Source: Vandammella animalimorsus (GTDB lineage: Bacteria; Pseudomonadota; Gammaproteobacteria; Burkholderiales; Burkholderiaceae_C). Taken from it: a DNA stretch of 64,000 bases. The translations under genes were made by a program, and so were the position numbers. This document shows, in pieces, positions 18,447-26,481 of the stretch (within the stretch, counting starts at the first letter, position 1; the number at the start of each line of letters is the position of its first letter). The notes beneath the pieces are model-generated. The model searched no databases. It was given only the letters and a program-made list of their open reading frames with translations, and was not told the origin of the DNA. The stretch spans positions 38,626 through 102,625 of the forward strand of contig NZ_NSJF01000008.1 in assembly GCF_002285285.1 (NCBI RefSeq), in the 5' to 3' direction.

Positions 18447-18677
18447 TCAAGCCGTGGCCGTCAGACTGGCGATCTTGTCGGGGCGAAAGCCACTCCAGTG
18501 CATGTCGTTGGCGATCACCACTGGCGCCTGGGTATAGCCCAGGTTTTTCACCATCGCCATGGCCTCGCTGTCCTGGGACAGGTCGACGACTTCATAGGCA
18601 ATGCCCTGACGATCGAGGGCGCGGTAGGTGGCGGTGCACTGGACGCATGAGGGCGTGCTGTAGACCGTGACCTGCAT
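18447..18677 (-). CDS. nrdH: NrdH glutaredoxin-like redoxin
   Basis: The start at ATG 18677 (MQVTVYSTPSCVQCTATYRA) gives 76 residues, the normal NrdH length. The redox motif is CVQC at residues 11-14, and GYTQAPVVI plus the SGFRPDKI segment are typical of NrdH. It reduces NrdE and is itself reduced by thioredoxin reductase. It is the first gene of the nrdHIE operon. A long 5' leader of about 215 bases lies between it and the NrdR boxes. Confidence 0.93.
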   Translation of the reverse strand: MQVTVYSTPSCVQCTATYRALDRQGIAYEVVDLSQDSEAMAMVKNLGYTQAPVVIANDMHWSGFRPDKIASLTATA

Positions 18678-18892
18678 GGGGGGCTCCTTCTTTGAGATCA
18701 GACGATGATGGCGTGCGGAAGGGGCGGCCCTGGGTCTCGGCAGCGGTTTCCCCATGCCGGGCCGTGCGCGGGTGTCCTCCCTCGTGATTGCATGGCCGCT
18801 GACCTTTGCAGTGGCCCTTGCCGGGGCCGGTGGCGTGGTGCCGCTGGGCCGCCGATGCAAACCGGGCGATGCTACCATAGCCCACACCCCGG

Positions 18893-18939
18893 CCACTAGA
18901 TGTAGTGCTGCTCCCGAAAGAAAACACTACATCTAGTGT
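18893..18939 (-). promoter_or_regulatory. Tandem NrdR boxes upstream of nrdHIE
   Basis: Two 16-bp palindromic boxes, CCACTAGATGTAGTGC (18893-18908) and ACACTACATCTAGTGT (18924-18939), match the NrdR consensus acaCwAtATaTwGtgt. They are exactly 31 bp apart, three helical turns, the classical arrangement. NrdR is the ATP/dATP-sensing repressor of ribonucleotide reductase genes. The whole nrdH-folB gap is 470 bp; apart from these boxes and the nrdH leader I see nothing else in it. Confidence 0.9.
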
Positions 18940-19147
18940 TTTTTGGCGATTTGTTGATTTTTTGCAAGATGCTGGCTGGGCGCGGCCTGCACGGCCTCAT
19001 CGGGGCGCAGGGCCTGTGCTGGCAAGGGTTGAAAAGGCCAAAGCCGCGTCACACGCGCCCTGCCGGGACATGGGATGCAGCCGCCCCAAGGGGTCTTGTT
19101 GCAATTGGTTGCATCCGGTGCCTGGCGGTCAGCGCCCGCGCTGGGCG

Positions 19148-19519
19148 CTACCACTGGCCGGTTTCCATGCGGATGGCCACCTCGCAGTCGTCGAAGATGG
19201 CCAGCTTGGCGATGCGCACGCGCACGCCGATGACGCCGGGCAGCTGCATCAGCCGGTGCGAGACCTTGCCGATCAGCGTCTCCAGCAGGTTGACGTGCTC
19301 GGCCGTGCATTCGTCGATGATGATCTGGCGCACCTTGCGGTAATCCAGCACGCTGTGGATGTCGTCGTCAGCGGGCAGCAGCGGCTGCGTGCCCTGATGC
19401 AGCTCTGCATCGACCTGGATGGGCTGTGGGGCATTGCGTTCGTGCGCCAGAATGCCCAGATTGGCATCAAAGCGCAGGCCGGTCAGGGTCAGGGTCTGGG
19501 CGCCTTTGGTGTGGTGCAT
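19148..19519 (-). CDS. folB: Dihydroneopterin aldolase
   Basis: The start at ATG 19519 (MHHTKGAQTLTLTGLRFDAN) gives 123 residues. The family features are the start of the fold (LGILAHERNAPQPIQVDAEL), the active-site DYRKVRQIIIDE and the segment EHVNLLETLIGKVSHRLM. FolB cleaves dihydroneopterin to 6-hydroxymethyl-dihydropterin in folate synthesis. It lies 49 bp downstream of the O-antigen-ligase-like gene on the same strand; no other folate gene is nearby. Confidence 0.9.
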   Translation of the reverse strand: MHHTKGAQTLTLTGLRFDANLGILAHERNAPQPIQVDAELHQGTQPLLPADDDIHSVLDYRKVRQIIIDECTAEHVNLLETLIGKVSHRLMQLPGVIGVRVRIAKLAIFDDCEVAIRMETGQW

Positions 19520-19568
19520 GGCAGTGACGCAGAGCAGCGAAAAGGAAGACGAGGTGGCCAGCGCAGAA

Positions 19569-20885
19569 TCATGCGCGCCGCTCCAAGCGGCACAGCGCGG
19601 CCCAGCACAGTATGAGCATGAACAGGTAGAACATGGTGCCGCTGTTGTGCGCGAAGAACACCTGCGTCCAGCCAAAGCCGATGTACATCAGGACGATGGC
19701 CGAGCCCATCAGGCGCAGCGCCCACCATTGTGCCTGCTGCCATGGCGGCGGCGCTGCGGCCAGCAGTGCTGCCTGGCGCCGGCGGCTGGGCCAGAACAAG
19801 GCCAGTGGCACGCCGTAGAACGCCAGCAGCAACGCCACGCCCAGCAGCCCGCGCTTGGAGAACAAATCCAGCACCTCGTTGTGGGCGTGGTCGAAGTAAG
19901 TGGTGTTGATGTCGAATTGGCCAGCCTGCGCCAAGCGCAGCTTTTCCTGCTTGTAGCCGGCATCGCCCCAGCCCAGCCAGGGCTTTTGCTGGCCCATGTG
20001 CCAGGCCAGGCGCCAGTGCTCCAGGCGGTGCCCGATGGATGTACTGGCATCGCCCTGGGCCTGATAGGCAGCCACCTCCGTGCCCATCAGCTGCAGGCGC
20101 TGCACGACCTGTGGCAGGCTGACGGCCAGCGGCACCAGCAATACCAGCAGCAGGGCCGCCCATGGACGAGCCAGCCAAACTGTTCGGCTGGCGCGGGCTG
20201 GCTGGCGCCCAGGCAGGCGCAGCACTGGCCAGGCCAACAGCGGCAACAGCAGCAGGGCCAGCCAACCGCCGCGCGTGAGCGAGAGCACAGAAGCGCCGAA
20301 TGCTGCGCCAATGGCCAGCACCAGCCCCAGCCGCATGCCCGGCCGCAGCCGTTGGTAATGGCAGGCCAGCACGATGCCGGCCAGCACCGCCAGCAGCAGC
20401 GCCAGGTTGCCAAACTGGATGGCATTGGTGTGGCCGGCGGCCCTGGCCATGCCCAGGCCGTAGACCTGCCACAGCGCGATGCCGCCGGCCCCCAGGCAGC
20501 CGGCCAGCAGGCCTTTTTCCAGCGCCTGGGCGCTGGGCGGGTGGGCCAGCGCATAGCCCAGGCAGGGCAGGGCCAGGGCGTATTTGCTGAACCGGTCCCA
20601 GCGCGCCGAGCCGGCCTGGGCATCGGCCTGGATGGCCCACATCAGCCCCATGGCCAGGATGGTGGCCGCCAGCAGCCAACTGCCAGCGCTCAGGCGTGGC
20701 AGCGTTCTGGGCCAGTGGTGCAGATTGGCCAGCGCCAGCAGCAGCAGCAGCAGCGCCCCCCAGGAATAGCCCGAGGGCAGCCACAGCGCCAGCGCTGGCA
20801 CCAGGAAAGCCGCCACGCTGGTGGCGCGCTCCCAGCGCCCCTGCGGCGCGCATGGACTGGCTTCAATGGTGGCGGCGCTGGACAT
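19569..20885 (-). CDS. O-antigen ligase / polymerase-like membrane protein
   Basis: The start at ATG 20885 gives 438 residues and overlaps the upstream glycosyltransferase gene by 23 bp. There are about ten to twelve membrane helices with a large periplasmic loop holding GHRLEHWRLAWHMGQQKPWLGWG and FDHAHNEVLDLFSKRG (shown in part), the Wzy_C/WaaL signature with the conserved His in the HNEVL region. Such proteins transfer or polymerise glycans in the periplasm; WaaL joins O-antigen to lipid A-core. Ligase versus polymerase or protein O-glycosylation cannot be settled from sequence alone. Confidence 0.75.
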   Translation of the reverse strand: MSSAATIEASPCAPQGRWERATSVAAFLVPALALWLPSGYSWGALLLLLLALANLHHWPRTLPRLSAGSWLLAATILAMGLMWAIQADAQAGSARWDRFSKYALALPCLGYALAHPPSAQALEKGLLAGCLGAGGIALWQVYGLGMARAAGHTNAIQFGNLALLLAVLAGIVLACHYQRLRPGMRLGLVLAIGAAFGASVLSLTRGGWLALLLLPLLAWPVLRLPGRQPARASRTVWLARPWAALLLVLLVPLAVSLPQVVQRLQLMGTEVAAYQAQGDASTSIGHRLEHWRLAWHMGQQKPWLGWGDAGYKQEKLRLAQAGQFDINTTYFDHAHNEVLDLFSKRGLLGVALLLAFYGVPLALFWPSRRRQAALLAAAPPPWQQAQWWALRLMGSAIVLMYIGFGWTQVFFAHNSGTMFYLFMLILCWAALCRLERRA

Positions 20886-21714
20886 CGTCACTGAGGCGCT
20901 CGTAGTCGTAGCGCAGCGCTGCATAGCGCAAAAAGCTCTCCAGCGCCTTGAAGAAGCAGTAGAGGAAGCCCGCACCGCCGCCCAGCAGGCCCAGGCGCAG
21001 CAGGTAGTAGCGCACAAAGGCCACCAGCGCTGCGGCCAGGCCGCGCAGCACGCCGCCGCGCTTGCCCTGGGTCTTGCGCTTGGCCGCGCCCAGCATGGCG
21101 TACTGCATCACCTTGGACATGGAGGTGCTGACGTCGGGGTTGGTGTAGTGCACCAGCAGGGCCTGGATGTCCTTGCGCGGCGCGGGCGTGCGCAGCAGGG
21201 CCTCCTCGTGCACCACCCCCTCGAAGCGCTCGATCAATTGCCGTGGGAACAGGCGCACGACCCGGGTGCGCGACATGGTGCGCGGCAGCACCCGGCCGAA
21301 TGCCACCAACTGCCAGCGGATGCACCAGACGGCCTGCCGGTCGTCCTGCGCGACGATGGCCAGCAGCTCCTTCTGGAAGGCTGGCGAGATCACCTCGTCG
21401 GCATCGAGGAAGAAGACGAAATCGCCGCTGGCGTGGTCCAGCAGGCGGTTGCGCTGCACGGCAAAGCCGTGCCAGTCCGCATGCACATGCACGGCCGCGC
21501 CCATGCTGCGGGCGATTTCCACCGTCCTGTCGGTGCTGCCAGCGTCCACCACCACCACCTCGTCGGCAAAGGCGGCACTTTGCAGGCATTGGCCAATGTG
21601 CCGCTCTTCATTGCAGGCCAGTACCGCGATGGTCAGCCGGGGCCGCTGGGCACCTGCGGGTGCCCGGCCAAGGGCCAGGGGGGCGGTATGGGAGTGTGGC
21701 AGCTCGCGGTCCAT
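20863..21714 (-). CDS. Family 2 glycosyltransferase (LPS core type)
   Basis: The protein has 283 residues. A GT-A fold begins with LTIAVLACNEERHIGQCLQS and has VVVVDAGSTDRTVEIA and the metal-binding FFLDADEVISPAF. The C-terminal portion (QYAMLGAAKRKTQGKRGG and following helices) is like the WaaE/LgtF group of LPS-core glucosyltransferases. It overlaps the downstream O-antigen-ligase-like gene, so both probably act on lipopolysaccharide. The donor sugar is not known. Confidence 0.82.
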   Translation of the reverse strand: MDRELPHSHTAPLALGRAPAGAQRPRLTIAVLACNEERHIGQCLQSAAFADEVVVVDAGSTDRTVEIARSMGAAVHVHADWHGFAVQRNRLLDHASGDFVFFLDADEVISPAFQKELLAIVAQDDRQAVWCIRWQLVAFGRVLPRTMSRTRVVRLFPRQLIERFEGVVHEEALLRTPAPRKDIQALLVHYTNPDVSTSMSKVMQYAMLGAAKRKTQGKRGGVLRGLAAALVAFVRYYLLRLGLLGGGAGFLYCFFKALESFLRYAALRYDYERLSDDVQRRHH

Positions 21715-21907
21715 GGTGGGGCAGGCAAGGCGAGGGGCTAACGAAAAGCGGTGCGGGCAAGGCTGGGCGCGCAGGGCAAAATCCGCCAGCGGGGCGGCAG
21801 TGCGGGCGCAGCCATCGTCAAAAACCCGCCATTATCGGCGCGCCGCCAGGGCGCAGCCCATCCTGCGCAGCACTTTTTCTGGGGGCGCCGTGCGCTTGCA
21901 GCCATGT

Positions 21908-22327
21908 TCATGGCGTAGTGTGCCCAGCGGCATCGCTGGGGCGGCTCAGTTGCCAGCTCGCCAGACGGCCCGCACGAAAGCGGCAATCCAGCCAAGCTCC
22001 GCCCGGGTCTTGCCAGCGGTAGACCTCCTCGGCCTGGCCCAGCGGGCCTTGCGGCTCGCCCAGCGCGCGGGTGTGCTGCACGACCTGCAGCAGCGTCATG
22101 CCGGCCTGCAAGCGGCTGTTGAGCATCACGGCGCTGGAGACAAAACCCTTGGGCGAGCTGGCCGCCGCGCGCAGCACGCGCAGCACCCGGCTCAGGTGCA
22201 GCAGCACGAAGAACACCACCGCGCCCAGCGCCAGCATGAAGCCGGGCCAGCCGCGAAAGACAAATCCGGCCATGAGCAAAGCCACTGCGGCGCTCAGCCA
22301 CAGCAGCAGTTTCAGTGTCGCTTGCAT
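21908..22327 (-). CDS. Conserved hypothetical membrane protein
   Basis: The protein has 139 residues with two membrane helices (about 4-22 and 27-47) followed by a soluble C-terminal domain (about 60-135, with QAGMTLLQVVQHTRALGEPQG). I do not recognise the family. It lies 194 bp upstream of the glycosyltransferase gene and 42 bp downstream of another membrane-protein gene. Its codon use is like its neighbours, so it is probably a real gene. Confidence 0.55.
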   Translation of the reverse strand: MQATLKLLLWLSAAVALLMAGFVFRGWPGFMLALGAVVFFVLLHLSRVLRVLRAAASSPKGFVSSAVMLNSRLQAGMTLLQVVQHTRALGEPQGPLGQAEEVYRWQDPGGAWLDCRFRAGRLASWQLSRPSDAAGHTTP

Positions 22328-22369
22328 GGGGCGCGATTGTATCGGCGGCTGCTCATTGGCCTGCCGCCA

Positions 22370-22930
22370 TCAAGTGCGCACCAGCACCAGCAGCGCCAGG
22401 GCCAGGGCCAGGGTTGCAGCCTGCAGCAGCAGCCAGCCGGCTTGCCGGCGCAGCAGCCGCAGGCAGGCGCGTTGGCGTTGCGGCCAGGGGCGCGGCGGCG
22501 TTGCATTGCGGCCTGGCTGCAGCCCCAGGGCCTGCAGGGCCGCATCGAGCTGGCTGGCCGCCTGCTGCGCATCACTGGCGTGGCAGGCCAGCCAGCCTAG
22601 CAGCTGCGCGTCGATGGCCGTGCGCGCGGCGGTGAGCTTTTGTGCCAATGCGGCCAGCAGGCTGATGGCCAGGCCCAGCGCCGCCCACAGACCAAGCTGG
22701 CTGGGCCAGGGCCAAGCGGTGGTTGCCAGAGCCGCCAGCACCAGCAGCGCCAGCCCAGCCAAGGCGTTGCTGCAGCCATCGATCAGTCGGCCTTGGCGCA
22801 GCACGGCCGCCAGCACGGCCCATTGGTAGCGTTGCGCGCTGGCCTCGGCCGCAGCGCTGGGGGCTGATGCTGGAGGGCATGACACCGGGCATGGCGTCGG
22901 GCCAGGCATGGCGGGCTTCCCTTCAGTCAT
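22370..22930 (-). CDS. Hypothetical membrane protein of the lipid-enzyme cluster
   Basis: The ATG at 22930 overlaps the stop of the phosphatase gene by 8 bp, a sign of translational coupling; a GTG six bases further upstream is also possible. The product is 186 residues with two membrane helices near residues 55-95, a helical middle, and a third hydrophobic segment at the C-terminus (WLLLQAATLALALALLVLV). I do not recognise a family. Its tight linkage to the PAP2/phosphatase gene suggests a role in the same lipid process, possibly as a membrane partner. Confidence 0.55.
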   Translation of the reverse strand: MTEGKPAMPGPTPCPVSCPPASAPSAAAEASAQRYQWAVLAAVLRQGRLIDGCSNALAGLALLVLAALATTAWPWPSQLGLWAALGLAISLLAALAQKLTAARTAIDAQLLGWLACHASDAQQAASQLDAALQALGLQPGRNATPPRPWPQRQRACLRLLRRQAGWLLLQAATLALALALLVLVRT

Positions 22931-24380
22931 GTGCACAGGCCCCGGGTTGCGGGTGGATGGCCGGTTCGTTGGTCAACTCGATGGCCAATTGCGCCAGCAC
23001 GGCGCGGTGGCTGGCGTGCAGCACGGCCTGGGGGCGGGCCGCCTGCAATCGGGCGACGGCCGCGGCCGGGCTGGCGGCGTGGCCGTAGCGCAGCAGCCAG
23101 GCAGCCACGGCCATGGCGCTGCGCGAATAGCCCAGCGCGCAGCACACCAGCACAGCCTGGCCGGGCGCTTGGCGGCGCGCCGCCTCAATGGCGTCTGCGG
23201 CCTGCAGGCATTGCTCGGCCGTGGGGATCAGCAAGTCCAGCCAGGGCAGGGCCGTGTAATGCGCCAACTGGCGGTGTACGGCGCGCGGGCAAGGCAGCTC
23301 GGCGCACAGGTCGATCAGCGCGGCGCATTGCGGCGGCAGCTCGGGCCCAGGCCGCGCCGGCATGCGGCCCAGCCACAGGCCTGGGGCGATGGCGTTGGGC
23401 TGCGGGTGGCGCCGCGTCCACCAGTGGCGGTTCAGCCAGGCCGCCAGCGTGTAAGGAGCCAGCAGCCAGCGGCTGGCTGTGCTGTGGCGGCCATCGGGGC
23501 GCTTCTGAAAACCTGCACTGCCCCACCGGGCGTAATGGCCGGCCACCAGCAGCAGCGCCGTGGCCGGCCACAGCAGCCACAGGGCGGCGGGCTGGCCCAG
23601 GCTGGTCAGCAGCGCGGCCAGCGCCGTGCAGGCCAGCGCCCCGCCCAGGTAGCGCCGCGCCAGCCGGCGTCGGGCGGCGTCGGACGGGGCCGGGCCGGTG
23701 GCGGTGTGCGCCATTGGCGGCATGGGCCAGAGCCAGGCGGCCAACAAGCCCAGCAGCGCGCCGGTGGGCAGGTCGATGAAGTGGTGCTGCCAGGTGGTCA
23801 GCACCGACAGACCGATCAGCGCAAACCAGCCGTGCAGCAGCCAGCGAGCCCAAGGCGCTTGCAGGTGTCGCCCGTACAGCAGCCAGAGCACCACCAGCAG
23901 CGCGATGTGCAACGAGGGCGCCTGGTTGAAGGGCTTGTCAAAGCCCATCAGCGCATCGAACAGCAGGCCGAAGACGCCGTCGATGGCGGGGCGCTGCCAG
24001 GCAAAGCGCAGCGGCCACAGCAGAAAGCAGGCGATGGCCACGGCCTGCACTGTCAGCAGCCGCCGCCAGTGCGTCAGCAGCTCTTGGCGCGAGCGGCAGA
24101 CGAACAGCGACAGCGCGTAGAGCAGGTTGATGGACCAGTAGGGCACGATGGTCCAGGGCCACAGCGGGATGTGGCGCTCCCAATCGAACACCACGCTGCC
24201 CACGCCCTGGCTGCCCCAGTGGCCCAGGGCGCGCTGTTCGGCCGCGTAGTTGGCCAGGCCATAGCTGGTATAGAACAACACGGCCAGCGCCAGCAGGCGC
24301 CACAGCGCTTGCCGCCAAAGGCCGGGCGGGCGCGGTGGCCGGATGGTGCTGGCGTTTGGGGTGGCGGTGGCGTGGGCCAT
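22923..24380 (-). CDS. PAP2 lipid phosphatase fused to dual-specificity phosphatase
   Basis: The protein has 485 residues. The first ~300 residues hold several membrane helices with PAP2 (lipid phosphate phosphatase) motifs: APSLHIAL near 155 and HHFIDLPTGALLG near 197. The last ~170 residues form a dual-specificity/tyrosine phosphatase domain with the CX5R loop CALGYSRSA near 411-419. It is known as the PAP2/dual-specificity phosphatase family. A role in dephosphorylating phosphatidic acid or phosphatidylglycerol phosphate is plausible but not shown. It lies between a hydrolase/methyltransferase gene and a small membrane-protein gene. Confidence 0.85.
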   Translation of the reverse strand: MAHATATPNASTIRPPRPPGLWRQALWRLLALAVLFYTSYGLANYAAEQRALGHWGSQGVGSVVFDWERHIPLWPWTIVPYWSINLLYALSLFVCRSRQELLTHWRRLLTVQAVAIACFLLWPLRFAWQRPAIDGVFGLLFDALMGFDKPFNQAPSLHIALLVVLWLLYGRHLQAPWARWLLHGWFALIGLSVLTTWQHHFIDLPTGALLGLLAAWLWPMPPMAHTATGPAPSDAARRRLARRYLGGALACTALAALLTSLGQPAALWLLWPATALLLVAGHYARWGSAGFQKRPDGRHSTASRWLLAPYTLAAWLNRHWWTRRHPQPNAIAPGLWLGRMPARPGPELPPQCAALIDLCAELPCPRAVHRQLAHYTALPWLDLLIPTAEQCLQAADAIEAARRQAPGQAVLVCCALGYSRSAMAVAAWLLRYGHAASPAAAVARLQAARPQAVLHASHRAVLAQLAIELTNEPAIHPQPGACAHD

Positions 24381-24403
24381 GGCGCATCCTCGGCAACAGG
24401 CTT

Positions 24404-26278
24404 TCAGCCCAGGCGCTGCGCCAGCGAAACGCTGAAGATGCCCCAGCGGTCGATGCGCTGGGTCAGCTTGCGAAAGCCGGCGGCGGCCACCAGCTCGTCC
24501 ATCTCGGCCTGGCTGCGCAGGCGCATCACCCAGGGCTGGCCGCCGCGGTGACTGCTCAGGGCCCGGGCGATGAGCTCCTGCTGCGGGTGCCAGGGCTGGC
24601 CGGTGTAGATCAGGTAGCCGCCCGGGGGCACGGCCTGGGCCAGCCCGGCCAGCGAGCGCGCCACCAGCGCGTTGTCGTCAAACAGCTCGTACAGGCCGGA
24701 GACCACGGCCAGCGTGGGGCGCGGCTGCAGCTGGGCCAGGTCTTGCTCGTCGAAGGCGTCGCCCTTGGCAAAGCGCGCCACGTCCGCCAGGCCCTTGGCG
24801 GCGATCAGGGCCTGGCCGTCGCGCACGTTGATATCGCTGTAGTCGCGCAGCAGCAGCTGCTCGGGCAGCGGGATCCCGGCTGGGCGCTCGGTAATGGCTT
24901 CGAGCATGTAGCGGCCGTGGCCTGCGGCGATGTCCACCATGCGCAGCGGCTGGCCGGCCTCGTGCAGGCGCTGCATGGCCAGGTGCAGCAGCTCTTCGAG
25001 GTGGCGCTTGCGCTGGCGGATGCCGCGCCAGCCGATGGAGTTCAGGTAGTTGCGATCCATGAGGCGGCCCAGCGCGCTGGGGCTGTCGGCCCGGTTGCGG
25101 TACACGTAGTCCAGCGTGCTGCCGGAGTCGAAGCCGGTCTCGAAGCCCAGCTTCAGCCCGTTGGAGAAGCGGCTGCCCCAGCGCAGCGCAGCGCGCTGCA
25201 GCTGCCAGTAGCGCTGCGCCAGCGAGCCTGGCGGCAGCGGCGCGGCCAGCGCCTGGGCCTGGGCGCAGCCGGGGCCGGCGCGGTCGGCCTGGCGCAGGCT
25301 GGGCGGCGCGGGCGCGTCCCAGGCGGCGAGGATGAAGCGCCGCGCCTGGGCCACGGCATGGGCACGGTCGCGCTCGCCCAGGGTGTCGTGGTAGAAGCCC
25401 GGCAGCACGATGTGCTCTTTGAGGCTGGCGCCCAGGCGCTCGAAAAAGCGCTGCTGCGGGCCGGTGCGCACCACAAAGTCGCTGCCCGAGACGAGCAATT
25501 GCGTGGGCACTCGGATGGCCTGGGCGTCGGCGACGATGCGCTCGGCCGTGTCGTACAAATCCAGCAGCACGTTCACGGCAATGGGCCGGGTGATCAGCGC
25601 ATCGCTGGCGTAGCTGGCCGCGCGCTCGCGGTCGTGCGTCAGAAAGCGCGGCTTGACGTAGCTGTTGACGAAGAACTTGCCGCGCAGCCTGTGCAGCAGC
25701 TTCAGAGCGGGGCGAGCAAAGGGCACGTACAGCTTGATGTCGAAGGCCGGCGCGGCCAGCACCTGGGCGCGGATCGGCGGCGCGTAGTCGTGCACCCAGG
25801 TGGCGGCCAGCACCGCGCCCACGCTTTGCGCCACCAGGGCCATGTCCTGCGGGGCCACGCCGTGCTGCTGCTGCAGGTGTTGGGCAAAGCTTTGCAGGTC
25901 GCGCACATTGGTGGCAAAGCCCGGGCTGTCGCCGCGCTCGCCGTCCGACAGGCCGTGGCCGCGCGCATCCCAGGCGAAGAACTGGAACTGCGGCAGCGCC
26001 AGCTCCTCGACCAGGTGCGCCATGCGCCCCGAATGCTCGTGGCCGCGATGCAGCAGCACGATGGTGGGCGTGGGCGCTGCCGCCTGCACGCCATAGGCCG
26101 CATCGCCCTGTGCTGCCGGCGCTGCAGGCAGCACGGCCGGCCAGTGTCGGTAAAACAGCGACAGCCCGTCGTGCGTGGTGAAGCGCCGCTCCTGCATGGG
26201 TCGCGCTGCCGGGTGGGTGTTGTTGTGGGCAGGGGCGCTGGGCAGGTCGGGCTGCGGTGGCAGTGGCTGGTGTGGCAT
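24404..26278 (-). CDS. Bifunctional alpha/beta hydrolase and SAM-dependent methyltransferase
   Basis: I use ATG 26278 (624 residues), preceded by GAGGGT; ATG 26293 is an alternative. The N-terminal half is a serine hydrolase like monoacylglycerol lipase: TIVLLHRGHEHSGRM, the nucleophile Ser in VAQSVGA near residue 148, and a catalytic-His region near LPGFYHDTLGE. The C-terminal half is a class I methyltransferase with motif I VDIAAGHGRYMLEAI near 446. The fusion is known as a conserved unit in Proteobacteria, but its substrate is not established. The adjacent PAP2/phosphatase suggests a lysolipid or phospholipid substrate. Confidence 0.82.
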   Translation of the reverse strand: MPHQPLPPQPDLPSAPAHNNTHPAARPMQERRFTTHDGLSLFYRHWPAVLPAAPAAQGDAAYGVQAAAPTPTIVLLHRGHEHSGRMAHLVEELALPQFQFFAWDARGHGLSDGERGDSPGFATNVRDLQSFAQHLQQQHGVAPQDMALVAQSVGAVLAATWVHDYAPPIRAQVLAAPAFDIKLYVPFARPALKLLHRLRGKFFVNSYVKPRFLTHDRERAASYASDALITRPIAVNVLLDLYDTAERIVADAQAIRVPTQLLVSGSDFVVRTGPQQRFFERLGASLKEHIVLPGFYHDTLGERDRAHAVAQARRFILAAWDAPAPPSLRQADRAGPGCAQAQALAAPLPPGSLAQRYWQLQRAALRWGSRFSNGLKLGFETGFDSGSTLDYVYRNRADSPSALGRLMDRNYLNSIGWRGIRQRKRHLEELLHLAMQRLHEAGQPLRMVDIAAGHGRYMLEAITERPAGIPLPEQLLLRDYSDINVRDGQALIAAKGLADVARFAKGDAFDEQDLAQLQPRPTLAVVSGLYELFDDNALVARSLAGLAQAVPPGGYLIYTGQPWHPQQELIARALSSHRGGQPWVMRLRSQAEMDELVAAAGFRKLTQRIDRWGIFSVSLAQRLG

Positions 26279-26481
26279 GGCGTTGACCCTCATTGGTTTG
26301 GTGTTTGGGCTGATTGGCAGGCAGGCGGAGCCGGGCACGGTGCCCAGGGTGCCGCCTGTGCGTCAATGGAGGGGTTATCGCAGAGTGATCCTGGCGCAGG
26401 GCTTTTAGGGCCTGCGCGTATCACTTCATGCTACCGTCGGAGGCGGCAGGCCGCCCTTTGGGGTGGCTTGCCCAGACCAAC

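Noticed and set aside
18678..18892. A cobalamin-riboswitch-like leader before nrdH
   Set aside because: Pieces such as GCCACTG and GAGACCCAGG are present, but the order and the conserved core of the B12 element do not fit. The NrdR boxes explain regulation better. A covariance-model search against RF00174 would settle it.
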